DNA of 64,000 nt. It comes from Manihot esculenta (Eukaryota > Streptophyta > Magnoliopsida > Malpighiales > Euphorbiaceae). The translations under genes and the position numbers were made by a program. Under the pieces are notes generated by a model that saw nothing but the letters and a program-made list of their open reading frames with translations, searched no databases and was not told the DNA's origin. The DNA lies in assembly GCF_001659605.2 (NCBI RefSeq), contig NC_035171.2, positions 11,352,614 through 11,416,613 on the forward strand, given 5' to 3'. Of the stretch, positions 25,413 through 38,319 are shown in pieces. Within the stretch, counting starts at the first letter, position 1. Every line of letters begins with the position of its first letter.

Positions 25413-27957
25413 TTCAAGACCGAGCTCCCCAAGAGAAGGGGAAATGCAGCAGTCGGCTGGTTACTAGGGTTTATGGTTTAGGAGATTTTGCAACTTCTCG
25501 AGAGATTCCGATTCGGAGAGAAGCCTTGCGGCTGCGGAGGAAGGAAAGGGAGGAGAAAATGCTGTTGATGTCCAGAAATGAAATCTGCGCGGCGGCGCCT
25601 CTCTTTTGAAAGCCGAAGCGTAGTCTATTGTTGTTTATTTATTCAATTATTTTAAATCTTAAGGAAAACATGTCTCGACGTATAGACGGTCAAGATTCGA
25701 GCGTGGGAACTATGGGTGGCCCACCAAAGATTTTCCGCTCTGAGAATTGAGAGAAGAATCATGTGTGAAGAGATCGGACGGTGATTAATGAGAGTTTTTG
25801 TGGTGGTCGCGATAGTAGATTTGGACGTGATTTCGTGTGGCGCATTGATCAAAGAGGTGGTAGTATTGTTATTGTATAATGTGATCCTCTCTTTGTCTTC
25901 ATGCCTCGGTTAGTGGTTTGGTCGGTTTTGAATGAAGAATTCTGACGTGGAGGGTAGGAGTAGGACCACCATAATCTCAAATCAGTGTTTATTTCGACCA
26001 AAAAAACAAAAATCAGTGTTTATTAAACCCACTCGCAGATTGTCCGGCGCAGAAAACGAGTGGCTTTTTTTTTTTTTTAGTGGAGAGGACAACTGGTATT
26101 TAACTTTAAAACGAGTTAATTATTCACCTGTTTTATAATTTTTATTTATTTTTTTAATTATTTTAAAATTATTATATTTTTATATTATAATAATATATAA
26201 ATTTATTATTATAATTTTATTTATTTTAAAAAAAATTTCAAAATATTTTTTAATGTTTACTAAAAATTAATTTCTTTAATATAAATATATTAAAAAATGT
26301 TTATAAAAAATTATTTTTTTAATATTTATAAAAAATAAAGTGTATAAAAATTATAAAATAATAAATTATTAAAAATTAAATATATAATAGTATTTTATTT
26401 TTTTAATGAGTTGATTTGGTATGGAGATAATAATATATATAATTATGAATTTTTTAAAATATATAAATTAATTAAATATAATATTTATTTTGCTTATTTT
26501 TTATTTTTAAATTTATTTTATTTAAATTATTTATCAATTTGAAATTTCAATATTTTAGTTTTACTTTTATTTTTATTAAATATTATACTTATTTTTATAA
26601 TTTTAAAAAAATTATTTTATCATTTCATTTTATTCTTTTAATTATTTCACTTTTTAGAAATTAATGAAAAAATTGTTAAGATTTGAATAAGCAAATGAAA
26701 TAAAAGTAATTTAAACATGATATATTTTAGATTACTTTTATATATAATTTTAACAATAAGTTTAATTTCGTATAAAAATATTTCATTTTTAAATATATTT
26801 TTGAATATTTATGAATAATATAAAATTTATTATTCGAATAGCTATATTTTTAATATTTATTAAATATCGATTATATGTTAAAAAATTTAAAAATATAATA
26901 ATAGTTACTTATAATGAAGATATTAAAGCGAAATAAGTGAATTTTAAAATATTATATGAGTAGGGTAGGTAGAGTGGGGAATTAATAGAGAAAGAAGGAG
27001 ACAGGGGGCATTGGCCATTGAAGCTCGTAAAAGGCTTTCGGCCCACAGCATAGGACAAATTCTGTCCCCACAAACACAAGTGACCAACCAAACAAGGTCC
27101 AAAACCATCAAACATTTAAGGCAGTTTGACTAGGAAATGCACCAACAAAACGGAAACAAATCTAATTAAGATTAAAAATATTTTTAAATATTATTTTTTA
27201 AAATATTTAAATAAATTAATCGATTAAAATATTTTTTTAATAAAATAAATAATTTTTTTAAAAAAAATAACTTTTATTTTTACAAAGTAAAATTATTTTT
27301 TACCTTTTAAAAATTGTATTAAAATCTATATATATATTGAAAAAAGTTATTTTAATGAAAAACACTTTCTATGAAAATATATTTTATATAGAAAATATTT
27401 TTCATAAAAAATAACTTGTAAATACAAATTATTTTAAATTATTGTATTTTTATTAAGTTTAAAATAAAATCAATTTAATTTTTTGATAAAATAAATCACT
27501 AAATTTTATCTTTGCTTGATAAAATATTATTTTTTAGGAAAAAATATATATTTTATAATAATAAATTTTCAGTTTTGTAATTTTGAAAACATTTACTATG
27601 TATTTTTTATTTTTATATTAATTAAATTTTAATATTTTAAACTATAAAAAATATTATATTAAATCAAAATTTATTTCATTTTAAAATTAAAATTTAAAAT
27701 TTTATTTAATAAAAAATTAAATTAAACTTATTTAACTTTTAAATAAAAATACAGACTGTACTCACAGACTTTAACAGATCTCATATTTTACTATTCTAAT
27801 TTTTAATTTTTATTTTTTAAAAAAATAAATAAAAATAAAAATACAGATACAGACTCAATTGAATTTATTTTTCAAAGAAAATCAAACTCACCTAACATAG
27901 CAACTTTTTGAATGGCTAAATTTTAGTTGTTGTCTGAATTTAGAAAATCATGATATA
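25413..27957. other. AT-rich intergenic region
   Basis: The first 250 bases should hold the aspartokinase leader and promoter. From about 26100 the sequence is extremely AT-rich, with homopolymer runs and no credible frame. A less AT-rich patch at 26950-27120 has no recognisable identity. Confidence 0.6.
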
Positions 27958-28177
27958 CTCTCTCTATTTTTTTTTATTTTTATGATTTTAATATTTCATT
28001 AACTATTTTTTACTTAATTTACCTGTGGAATATTTTTAAAATATTAATTAGGTTCATGATCATATTTACATAAATATTTTAATTGAAGAATAATATAGTG
28101 TTTTTTATTTTTATTATTATTATTATTTTTAATTTATGTATAAAAAACTTAAACCATAACTAAATAGACCGAGGGAG
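27958..28177. mobile_element. Stowaway-like MITE (degenerate)
   Basis: The left end reads TA|CTCTCTCTATTTT and the right end AAATAGACCGAGGGAG|TA. These form imperfect inverted termini of the CTCCCTCCGT type flanked by TA. The size, about 220 bp, is typical. The termini have several mismatches, so this is an old copy. It ends 14 bp before the Mutator-like element. Confidence 0.6.
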
Positions 28178-28191
28178 TATCATTTTTTAAA

Positions 28192-28428
28192 GGGTAAACT
28201 GTAATTTAGTCCCTCTGATTTAGTGAAATGCAACTTTTTGTCCCTCTGTTTTAAAAAATCTTCAATTTAGTTACTGTGATTTTTAAAAACTATAACATTA
28301 GTCCCTCCCGTTAGATTTTCAGTTAAATCACCGTTAATTTTAGTTAAAAAAACTAAAATACCCATTCTCTCTCATTCCTCTTCCTCCTCTTCTTCTTCTT
28401 CTTCTTTTCCGATCTTCTCCAGCTCATA
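28192..28428 (+). repeat. Left TIR of the Pack-MULE
   Basis: About 240 bp, inversely matching 42850-43091. The outer 190 bp are well conserved (TTTAGTCCCTCTG, CAACTTTTTGTCCC, CTAACGGGAGGG on the complement). The inner end is a CTT/TCC microsatellite. Confidence 0.88.
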
Positions 28429-28429
28429 T

Positions 28430-28587
28430 GACCTCCAAATTTGATATTCTACCTAGTTCTGCTGGAAGATTCCCACTCAAGCTGTTGTTGTATATGACAA
28501 GATTCTTGAGATTGGTGCAATTTCCAATCTCCACTGGAATCATTCCTGTAATCTGGTTAGAGTTCAAAATCAAGTCTTGGAGATTCT
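28430..28587 (-). pseudogene. LRR receptor-kinase fragment, distal part
   Basis: The minus strand reads leucine-rich repeat sequence (LILNSNQITGMIP, IGNCTNLKNLV, NLPAELGRISNLEV) and meets a TGA just before the TIR. It continues exactly the frame of 42117-42582. After removing the retrotransposon block and one ATTCT copy, the codons read GKLKN then LQDL across the join. It belongs to the same captured exon. Confidence 0.88.
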
Positions 28588-28703
28588 TGTAATACCCGGC
28601 TAGAGTCTGGCATCGGAATTCTACTTTTTGATGGAGTTCCGGTTGCCGAAAGTCTCTAGAAGGGTTAGATTTATGTGTTTCTAAAATGTTTTGGTATGTT
28701 TCA
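28588..28703 (+). repeat. LTR a, first 116 bp only
   Basis: Matches the start of the LTR at 33804. It is fused at about 28704 directly to leader sequence just upstream of gag (matching about 34250), so the rest of the LTR and the primer site are deleted. Confidence 0.88.
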
Positions 28704-28752
28704 TAGTTTATATGCTAAAGTGTTATCTTATGTGTTGTTTTCCAGAGTTAAG

Positions 28753-31700
28753 ATGAGAGGAACTCGTCGATCAGCTCGATTGACTGGAGTCCCACCAGAG
28801 AGTGAGAGAACAGCTGCTCGTCCTCCTGCATTGCCGAGGACAAGGTCTCAGAGATCTAGCAGGGAAGGTACGTCAATAGACCCTAGAAGGTCTATCGACG
28901 AGAGCAGAAGGGGAACAGCTAGGGGAGGAAGATCAGAGGAAAGGAGGGAGGCTATGGAGATTGACCAGTCTAGAGATGACAGCATGGGTATAGGCAGATT
29001 TGAGGAAGGTATGGGAGAGTCGCAGGGAGGCGCTCAGACCTCAGATTTTGGCTATCCAGCCTTTCCGCAGGACCCAGAGTATCCGCTGGGAGGTATGTCG
29101 GAGTACTCTAGTTTTGTCCCATATCCTCCTTACATGCCATATATGCCTTATCCTCCTTATTACCCACCATATCCTATGTATTCACCTTCCCCTACTCATC
29201 CAAGTGCAGCACACCCAGAGCTAAATGAACCAGTACCACCACCACCACCAGAACCAGTAGCCCCTATTGTTGACAGACATCAACCTAGCTCATCTGGAGG
29301 TAAGGTGCAAATGACGGAGTACCTGAAATTGGATGCTCCTAAATATCATACGGGAGATGATCCATTTGAATACCTCAGATCAGTTAGGATGATAACCAGT
29401 GAATTGGGAGCAGATGATAGCAGAGCCATAGAAATGGCGGGGTTTACACTGAAATGTAAGAAGGCCAGAGAATGGTTCAAGAACTATATGGAGCCTAGGA
29501 TCGACAACATGTCATGGGGAGAGTTCGCCAATGAGTTTGCAGGGTGGGCTTTCCCTGATAGCTCCAGGGAGATGAAAGTAATTGAATTTGAGCAGTTGAG
29601 ACAGACAGACGAAATGAGTGTTGATGAATTCACAGATAAATTCCTGGATTTGCTTCAGTATGTGGGTCAAGCCTATGATACTGATCAAAAGAAGGCAAGG
29701 AGATATACTATGAGACTGCATCCCAGGTATGCTTCCTTGATTCTTCCAGCTGAGAAGGAGAGTTTCCACACTATAGTGGACGCAGCCAGGAAAATGGAAG
29801 CTAGTGCCAATATTCAGAAACAGTCAAAGGCACAGGCTTCGGGTTCTAAAGCCCCCAGTTCAGCACCCTCAGGTAGCAGCAAGAGATGGGATAGAGCAAA
29901 AGGGTTAAAGAATAAGTTCTGGAATAAAGCCAAGTCTAGTCTGGGAATAGGTAGTGGCTCAAGCTCTGGCACAGCTTATCCCGTATGCAGAAGATGTGGT
30001 AGACCACATGGAGGAGCTTGTCGGTTGGGATCTACAGCTTGTTTTAGATGTGGACCGGAAGGGCATATTGCTCGGGATTGTCCTCAGGTGACTTTTGCAC
30101 CATCCCAGCAGATGAGTTCAGGCAGTGTGGTACAGCCAGTAGTTCAGCCAGTAGCTCCAGTCATGCCTCAGAGTAGTGGCAGAGGTAGAGGGAGAGGGGC
30201 AGCATCTACTTCAGCAGCAGGTTCCTGAGGTGGAAATCCGGTAGCCCCAGCACGGATTTTCACTGTGATACAGGAGGAGGCTAACACGTCGAACACAGTG
30301 GTGTCAGGTAATCTCATCATTGGGTGTTCAGATGTGTATGCTTTGATGGACCCCGGTGCTTCTCATTCTTTTATTGCTTCGAGAGCCATAGCGAGATTGG
30401 GTTTGATCAGTTCTGAGTTAGAGTATCCTCTTTGGGTCAGTGGACCCAAGTGTGACCCATTAGTGGCAGTGTCAGTCTGTCGTTTCAGTCCAGTGTTCAT
30501 AGAGGGTAGATGCCTTCCAGCTGACCTTGTGGTTCTAGATTTGACGGATTTTGATGTCATTCTAGGGATGGATTGGCTATCTGCATATAGTGCTACTTTG
30601 GACTGTAGAGAGAAGATAGTTAGTCTTAGAGACCAGGATGGGTCAGAGTGTGTCTTCAGAGGAGACAAGAGAGGTACACCCAGAGGTATGATTTCAGCCC
30701 TTCAGGCTCGTCGTTTGCTTAGGAGGGGTTGTCAGGGGTTTCTAGCTCATGTGAGAGAGCTAGACAGTCAGGTTAGGGAACCAGCCACAGTACCAGTAGT
30801 CTGAGAGTTTCTCGATATGTTCCCAGACGATTTACCAGGACTACCACCTGGTAGGGAGATAGAATTTGAAATAGAATTGCTGCCTGGTACCAGACCTATC
30901 TCTATTCCTCCCTACAGGATGGCGCCAGCAGAGTTAAAAGAGTTGAAAGAACAGTTGCAGGATTTGGTAGATAAGGGTTTCATCCGCCCTAGTACCTCAC
31001 CTTGGGGTGCTCCAGTGCTCTTTGTCAGAAAGAAGGATGGATCCCTCAGACTTTGTATCGATTACAGGCAGTTGAACAAGGTCACTACCAAGAATAGGTA
31101 TCCTTTACCTAGGATTGATGATCTATTCGACCAGCTAGCTGGAGCAGGTTGTTTCTCTAAAATAGATCTGAGATCCGGGTATCATCAGTTGAGAGTCAGA
31201 GAGGCAGATGTGCCAAAGACAGCTTTCAGGACCAGATATGGGCATTATGAGTTCTTAGTGATGCCGTTCGGGTTGACTAACGCCCCTGCAGCATTCATGG
31301 ATCTCATGAACAGAGTTTTCAGTGAGTTTCTGGATCACTTTGTCATTGTTTTCATTGATGATATCTTAGTGTATTCCAGAGATGTAGAGGAGCATGCCCA
31401 GCATCTGAGGATAGTTCTGCAGACACTGAGAGAGCATGGTTTATATGCCAAGTTCTCGAAGTGTGAGTTTTGGTTGAGGAGCATTTCCTTCTTGGGACAT
31501 GTGGTATCAGCAGAGGGTATTGAGGTAGACCCCAAGAAGATAGAGGCTGTAGCTAACTGGCCCAGATCCACTACAGTGACTGAGATTAAAAGCTTTCTGG
31601 GACTAGCAGGTTACTACAGGAGGTTCGTTCAGGACTTCTCAAAGATAGCGGCTCCTATGACCAAACTGACTCAGAAGAACCAGAAGTTTGTCTGGTCAGA

Positions 31701-33725
31701 CCAGTGCGAAGAGAGCTTTGAGGAGCTCAAGAGGAGATTGACAACAGCACCAGTGTTAGCTCTGCCTGTCAGTAATGAGGATTGTGTATTAGCTGAGTAC
31801 AGAAAGAATAAAGAGATTTGTAATAGCTTAGAGTGGACATGTAATATTAAAGAGATGTAACAGTTGTGTATAAAGTTAGAATTGTGCTTGACTTAGTTAT
31901 TTTGTGTTGTCACAAGAAGGCCAGAGAATGGTTCAAGAACTATATGGAGCCTAGGATTGACAACATGTCATGGGGAGAGTTCGCCAATGAGTTTGCTGGG
32001 TGGGCTTTTCCTGATAGCTCCATCACAGACAATTCACATCAAGGGTAAACCTGTCACCACATAGTCCCGGTAACTCTGCCGTGCCAGGGCGTAGAATCGA
32101 GCACCTGGTCTTCCTGTCATATATGTATATGTGTATATAACATCTCTGTACTTACCATTGCCAGGGTGTAGTCAAAGGCTCCTGGACTTAGCAGCAGAGC
32201 GGAGACCAGTCGTGATGGAGCTTTACAAGCTCTTAGCAAAGGGGTTACAACTAGAGTTGTCTGGTACAGGTGCGTTGATAGCACAGATGAGAGTGACACA
32301 TGTGTTTCTGGAGTAGATAGCTCAGAAACAGCACGAGGACCCAGAGTTGATGAAAATTGCCAGGACTGTTCAGTCAGGCAACAGTACAGAGTTCAAATTT
32401 GATAGCAAAGGGATCCTCCGTTATGGGAGTCGACTTTGTGTACCAGATAGGCGTGTAAAGGAAGACATTATGAGGGAAGCTCATAATGCGAGGTATAGTG
32501 TTCACCCAAGAGCCACCAAGATGTACCAGGATCTGAAAAGGGTCTATTGGTGGCCAGCCATGAAGAAGAAGTGGTGCAGTTTGTGACAGCTTGTGAGGTT
32601 TGCCAGAGGGTGAAACTAGAGCATCAGAAACCAGCTGGAATGCTTAACCCACTGCCGATTCCAGAATGGAAATGAGAGAACATCGCTATGGATTTTGTCG
32701 TGGGTTTACCAGCAGCGTCCAACAGGATAGACTCTATATGGGTGATTGTGGACAGACTCACGAAATCTGCTCATTTTCTTCCAGTTCGGAGTAACTATTC
32801 TGTGGATAAGTTGGCACAGGTATATCTGGATGAGATAGTGAGATTACATGGAGTTCCAGTGTCTATAGTCTCAGACAGAGGACCTCAGTTTACCTCCAGA
32901 TTTTGGCGAAGTCTGCAGAGTGCGATGGGCACAAGGTTAGATTTTAGCACTACTTTCCACCCACAGACTGATGGACAGTCAGAGAGGACCATCCAGACCA
33001 TAGAGGATATGCTTCGACTGTGTGTGTTAGATTTTGGCAGTTCTTGGAGGCAGCATCTACCTTTGGTGGAGTTTGCCTACAATAACAACCATCATGCTAG
33101 CATAGGGATGGCTCCTTATGAAGCTTTGTATGGGAGGAAGTGCAGATCCCCTGTTTGCTGGGAAGAAATAGGAGAAAAGGCTCTTGCAGGGCCAAAGTTA
33201 GTAGAGATTACCAGTAGAGTGGTGCCCATGATCAGAGAGAGAATCAGAACAGTTCAGAGCAGACAGAAAAGTTATGCAGACGTTCGCAGAAAGCAGTTAG
33301 AGTTTCAGGAGGGTAATATGGTATTGCTGAAAGTGTCTCCAATGAAAGGAGTGGTTCATTTTGGAAGAAAATGTAAGTTAGCTCCTCGATACATTGGACC
33401 CTTTGAGATCTTGCAGAGGATCAGAAATGTGTCGTATAAGCTGGATTTACCTGCTTCTATGGAGAGAATTCACCCGGTATTTCATGTTTCTATGCTACGG
33501 CAGTTTGTGTCAGATCCGAATCAGGTTCTGAGTGAGCCTGAGGTGGAGATTCGTACAGATCTCACCTATATAGAGCAGCCAGTGCGAATTCTGGACACAC
33601 AGATCAGACAGCTAAGGAACAAAGAGATTCCAATGGTGAAAGTTCTATGGAACCACCATAATCTAGAAGAATGCACCTGGGAGATGCGGGAGTCTATGCT
33701 CCAACAGTATCCATATTTGTTTTGA
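28753..33725 (+). pseudogene. Unit 1 gag-pol, broken
   Basis: Gag, zinc knuckle, protease (DPGAS) and RT ([17 protein letters not shown]) run from ATG 28753 to 31783. TGA codons at 30226 and 30802 stand where copies have CGA. RNase H is then cut and replaced by a patchwork insert (31784-32193). The frame resumes before integrase at about 32194. Further damage is a TAG at 32314, a one-base deletion near 32567 and a TGA near 32671. The integrase core and chromodomain-like tail (32688-33725) are otherwise open, with SDRGPQFTS present. It cannot make a working polyprotein. Confidence 0.92.
31784..32193 (+). other. Patchwork insert replacing RNase H in unit 1
   Basis: Pieces in order: 7 bases of unknown origin; 31791-31910, a direct LTR segment matching about 37849-37966; 31914-32022, a gag segment matching about 29460-29565; and 32022-32189, an inverted LTR segment matching about 37520-37710. 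The junctions show only one to few shared bases. This resembles filler copied from nearby element DNA during break repair. Confidence 0.85.
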
Positions 33726-33766
33726 GGTTAGTTTCCTCCTTTTTATGTGTTATTTGTTTGGTTTAG

Positions 33767-33803
33767 GAACATTCGCGGACGAATGTTCTTAAGGGGGGGA
33801 GAA
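33767..33803 (+). other. Hairpin and polypurine tract of unit 1
   Basis: GAACATTCG (33767-33775) and CGAATGTTC (33780-33788) form a 9-bp stem with loop CGGA. AAGGGGGGGAGAA (33791-33803) follows, directly before the LTR at 33804. The arrangement is the same as at 773-809, but with a different loop. Confidence 0.85.
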
Positions 33804-34085
33804 TGTAATACCCGGCTAGAGTCCGGCATCGGAATTCTACTTTCTGATGGAGTTTCGGATGCCGGAAGTCTCTAGAAGGGTTAGATTTATGTTTTTCTAA
33901 AATGTTTTGGTACGTTTCAGAGTTTTAAAGCATAAGGAAAAGAGTTTTTATTGTCACAGAAAATGTATGATCATGTATGAGATTTACAGGTACACAGAGA
34001 GTATAGCAGGCTTGCTACGGGTTCTGGCGGCCTTAAGCCGACCTGAATCCTAGCACTGATGACGGTCCATTTTGGGGTCGTTACA
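33804..34085 (+). repeat. LTR b, internally deleted (282 bp)
   Basis: It has intact ends (TGTAATACCC and GTCGTTACA) but lacks the interior seen in LTR c (36512-38316). The first roughly 130 bases join directly to the last roughly 155 bases. It is followed three bases later by the iMet-type primer site. Confidence 0.9.
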
Positions 34086-34088
34086 GAT

Positions 34089-34106
34089 TGGTATCAGAGC
34101 CCTAGG
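34089..34106 (+). other. Primer binding site, unit 2
   Basis: TGGTATCAGAGCCCTAGG, three bases after LTR b. It is identical to the sites at 6079-6096 (minus) and 38320. Confidence 0.9.
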
Positions 34107-34302
34107 TTCACATGATCGGACCTATAGAGAGAGTGTCGGGCATATAGAGGTTAGAAGTGGTCAAGCACAATAGGAAATCATGTCCACTAGGATAGGGTGT
34201 TGAGTCCTATCTGTTGATGCCATGAGTTATGCATGTGCATTATTGATATGTGATGTTTTATATGCTAAAGTGTTATCTTATGTGTTGTTTTCCAGAGTTA
34301 AG

Positions 34303-36511
34303 ATGAGAGGAACTCGTCGATCAGCTCGATTGACTGGAGTCCCACCAGAGAGTGAGAGAACAGCTGCTCGTCCTCCTGCATTGCCGAGGACAAGGTCTCA
34401 GAGATCTAGCAGGGAAGGTACGTCAATAGACCCTAGAAGGTCTGTCGACGAAAGCAGAAGGGGAACAGCTAGGGGAGGAAGATCAGAGGAAAGGAGGGAG
34501 GCTATGGAGATTGACCAGTCTAGAGATGACAGTATGGGTATAGGCAGATTTGAGGAAGGTATGGGAGAGTCGTAGGGAGGCGCTCAGGCCTCAGATTTTG
34601 GTTATCCAGCCTTTCCGCAGGACCACCACCACCAGAACCAGTAGCCCCTGTTGTTGACAGATAGCAACCTAGCTCATCTGGAGGTAAGGTGCAAATGACG
34701 GAGTACCTGAAATTGGATGCTCCTAAATACAACACGAGAGATTATCCATTTGAATACCTCAGATCAGTTAGGATGATAACCAGTGAATTGGGAGCAGATG
34801 ATAGCAGAGCCATAGAAATGGCGGGGTTTACACTGAAATGTAAGAAGGCCAGAGAATGGTTCAAGAACTATATGGAGCCTAGGATCGACAACATGTCATG
34901 AGGAGAGTTCGCCAATGAGTTTGCAGGGTGGGCTTTTCCTGATAGCTCCAGAGAGATGAAAGTAATTGAATTCGAACAGTTGAGACAGACAGACGAAATG
35001 AGTGTTGATGAATTCACAGATAAGTTCCTGGATTTGCTTCAGTATGTGGGTCAAGCCTATGATACGGATCAGAAGAAGGCAAGGAGATATACTATGAGAC
35101 TGCATCCCGGGTATGCTTCCTTGATTCTTCCAGCTGAGAAGGAGAGGTTCCACACTATAGTGGACGCAGCCAGGAAAATGGAAGCTAGTGCCAATATTCA
35201 GAAACAGTCAAAGGCACAGGCTTCGGGTTCTAAAGCCCCCAGTTCAGCACCCTCAGGTAGCAGCAAGAGATGGGATAGAGCAAAAGGGTTAAAGAATAAG
35301 TTCTGGAATAAAGCCAAGTCTAGTCTGGGAATAGGTAGTGGCTCAAGCTCTGGCACAGCTTATCCAGTATGCAGAAGATGCGGAAGACCACATGGAGGAG
35401 CTTGTCGGTTGGGATCTACAGCTTGTTTTAGATGTGGACAGGAAGGGCATATTGCTCGGGATTGTCCTCAGGTGACTTTTGCACCATCCCAGCAGATGAG
35501 TTCAGGCAGTGTGGTACAGTCAGTTGTACAGCCAGCAGCTCCAGTCATGCCTCATAGTAGTGGCAGAGGTAGAGGGAGAGGGGCAGCCTCTACTTCAGCA
35601 GCAGGTTCCCGAGGTGGAAATCCGGTAGCCCCAGCACGGATTTTCACTGTGACACAGGAGGAGGCTAACACGTCGAACACAGTGGTGTCAGGTAATCTCA
35701 TCATTGGGTGTTCAGATGTGTATGCTTTGATGGACCCCGGTGCTTCTCATTCCTTTATTGCTTCGAGAGCCATACAGAGATTGGGTTTGATCAGTTCTGA
35801 GTTAGAGTATCCTCTCTGGGTCAGTGGACCCAAATGTGACCCATCAGTGGCAGCGTCAGTCTGTCGTTTCAGTCTAGTGTTCATAGAGGGTAGATGCCTT
35901 CCAGCTGACCTTGTGGTTCTAGACTTGACAGATTTTGATGTCATTCTAGGGATGGATTGGCTATCTGCATATAATGCTACTTTGGACTGTAGAGAGAAGA
36001 TAGTTAGTCTCAGAAACCAGGATGGGTCAGAGTGTGTCTTTAGAGGAGACAGGAGAGGTACAACCAGAGGTATGATTTCAGCCCTTCAGGCTCGTCGTTT
36101 GCTTAGGAAGGGTTGTCAGGGGTTTCTAGCTCATGTGAGAGAGCTAGACAGACAGGTTAGGGACCCAGCTTCGCTACCAATAGTCCGAGAGTTTCCAGAT
36201 GTGTTCGCAGACGAACTTCCAGGACTACCACCTGGTAGGGAGATAGAGTTTGAAATCGAATTGCTGCCTGATACCAGACCTATCTCGATTCCTCCCTATA
36301 GGATGGCGCCAACAGAGTTAAAAGAGTTGAAAGAGCAGTTGCAGGACTTGGTAGATAAGGGTTTCATCCGCCCTAGTACCTTACCTTGGGGTGCTCCAGT
36401 ACTCTTTGTCAGAAAGAAGGATGGATCCCTCAGACTTTGTATCGATTACAGACAGTTGAACAAGGTCACTACCAAGAATAGGTATCCTTTACCTAGGATT
36501 GATGATCTATT
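34303..36511 (+). pseudogene. Unit 2 gag-protease-partial RT
   Basis: From ATG 34303 the gag frame meets TAG at 34573 (CAG in the other units). It loses most of the Pro/Tyr-rich segment at about 34620 and has a further TAG near 34664 and a TGA at 34899 (TGG elsewhere). From about 34902 the frame is open through zinc knuckle, protease and early RT to PRIDDL. There, at about 36511, it fuses to LTR interior, so the RT active site, RNase H and integrase are absent. Confidence 0.9.
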
Positions 36512-38316
36512 GAAGAGTTTGAAGGAGAGTTGCTCCAAAACTCCACGTTAGGATCATTCATCTACTTGATTTCAAGAGGTAAGTGAAGATCCTGAGCTTG
36601 TTTTCATGTTTTATGGAAGATATTTGGGGTTTATGGAGAGAGTTGCATGAATAGGTTAAAAAGAGAGTTTTTGATGATTTGGTGAGAAAAGCTTGTTTAT
36701 GTGTTATGTGTTTTGTGTTGTTGGGGTTTTTAGGTAGTTTTTTACCCCTTTGAGCATATACTTGGGTATATGCAAGTTGCGGAATTGAGGTGTGTAAGAG
36801 TGGGAGAGATTTGTGCTTTTGGTGAAAGGCAGAGCAAGTTTCTGCCTTGCGGATGAACTCAGGTTCGGCCGCCGAAGGTACATTCGGCCGCCGAACCCAT
36901 GAGGAGGTGGCTTCGGCTGCCCAAGCTTGCCCCCGAGCTTTTGGACTTTCGGCTCTAGAGGGGAGTTCGGCCGCCGAAGGTTAGAGACTTTCGTCTCTGG
37001 AGTGCCTTTCAGCCTCCGAAACTTGCCCCCGAAAGGGTTCGGCTGCCGAAAGTATAGATTCGGCCGTCGAAGGTGCATGAGTTTCGTCTCTGGAGAGGAC
37101 TTTCGGCCGCCGAACCTGCCGCCGAAAGTGTCCTGTCCAGTTCTCCTTTGCATGCTTTGCATGGATGTCAGAGTGAGTTTAAGGGGATTCTTGGGGAATG
37201 TAATAGAGTTGTTCTTGAGTTAGTTTGGTCCCTCATTTGAGTTTATCTGTGCTTACACAGACCAAAGGAACCAGAGAGAGCAGCAGTGAGTACTGCTCCA
37301 GAGTGTTCAGAGCCTGCAGAGTCAGTCCAGAGAGCCAGAGGTGAGTGGAACTAAACTTAATATTTTTAATTGAGAAATAAAATGCTTTGAGCATAATTCA
37401 TGCATCATGAATATATATCGTAGGGTGATTGCATTAAAATTCACGAATATGTTGCATTGCATAGTTATTTGTTGATGTGGGTGAATGCTGAATCATCCAA
37501 TAGTCTCTGAGAGAAGTCCAGGAGCCTTTGACTACGCCCTGGCAGGTATAGAGAAGTCCAGGAGCCTTTGACTACGCCCTGGCAATGGTAAGTACAGAGG
37601 TGTTATATACACATATACATATATGACAGGAAGACCAGGTGCTCGATTCTACGCCCTGGCACGGCAGAGTTACCGGGACTATGTGGTGACAGGTTTACCC
37701 TTGATGTGAATTGACTGTGATATGATGCATTCCATTTGATCATATTTCCATGATACATTTTACTGTTCTACTCACTGGGCTATAGAGCTCATTCCACTCC
37801 CTTAACCCCAGTCTTGCAGGTTCAGTGTACAGTGTACAGAGGAGATCAGCTGAGTACAGAAAGAATAAAGAGATTTGTAATAGCTTAGAGTGGACATGTA
37901 ATATTAAAGAGACGTAACAGTTGTGTATAAAGTTAGAATTGTGCTTGACTTAGTTATTTTGTGTTGTAAATCTTTTGTTATGTACATGATCTGTATATGT
38001 ATATGTTTTACAGAGTGTGTGAAAAACCAGGCTTAACAGGTATGAGTTAACCCATCTAGAGCAAGCTCTAGTTAGGGGTACAGAGTACAGAGTACAGAGT
38101 ACAGAGTACAGAGTACAGAGTACAGAGTACAGAGATAGTGCATGCACAGGTTAAGCCTTGGTATAGAGAAAAGAGTTTTCATTTTCACAGAAAATGTATG
38201 ATCATGTATGAGGTTTACAGGTACACAGAGAGTATAGCAGGCTTGCTACGGGTTCTGGCGGCCTTAAGCTGACCTGAATCCTAGAGCCGGTGACGATCCA
38301 TTTTGGGGTCGTTACA
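36512..38316 (+). repeat. LTR c, lacking its 5' end (1805 bp)
   Basis: It begins with LTR-interior sequence fused to unit 2 RT and ends GTCGTTACA before a primer site. It contains TTCGGCCGCCGAA palindromes and GAAACT/GAAAGT half-units at 36860-37125, like the LTR at 6100-8448. A near-duplicate GAGAAGTCCAGGAGCC segment occurs at 37512 and 37551. A heptamer array lies at 38079-38134. Confidence 0.88.
38079..38134 (+). repeat. TACAGAG heptamer array, 8 copies
   Basis: Eight perfect copies of TACAGAG lie within LTR c. The equivalent place in LTR d (41902-41929) has four copies, so the array differs in length between sister LTRs. Confidence 0.95.
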
Positions 38317-38319
38317 GAT

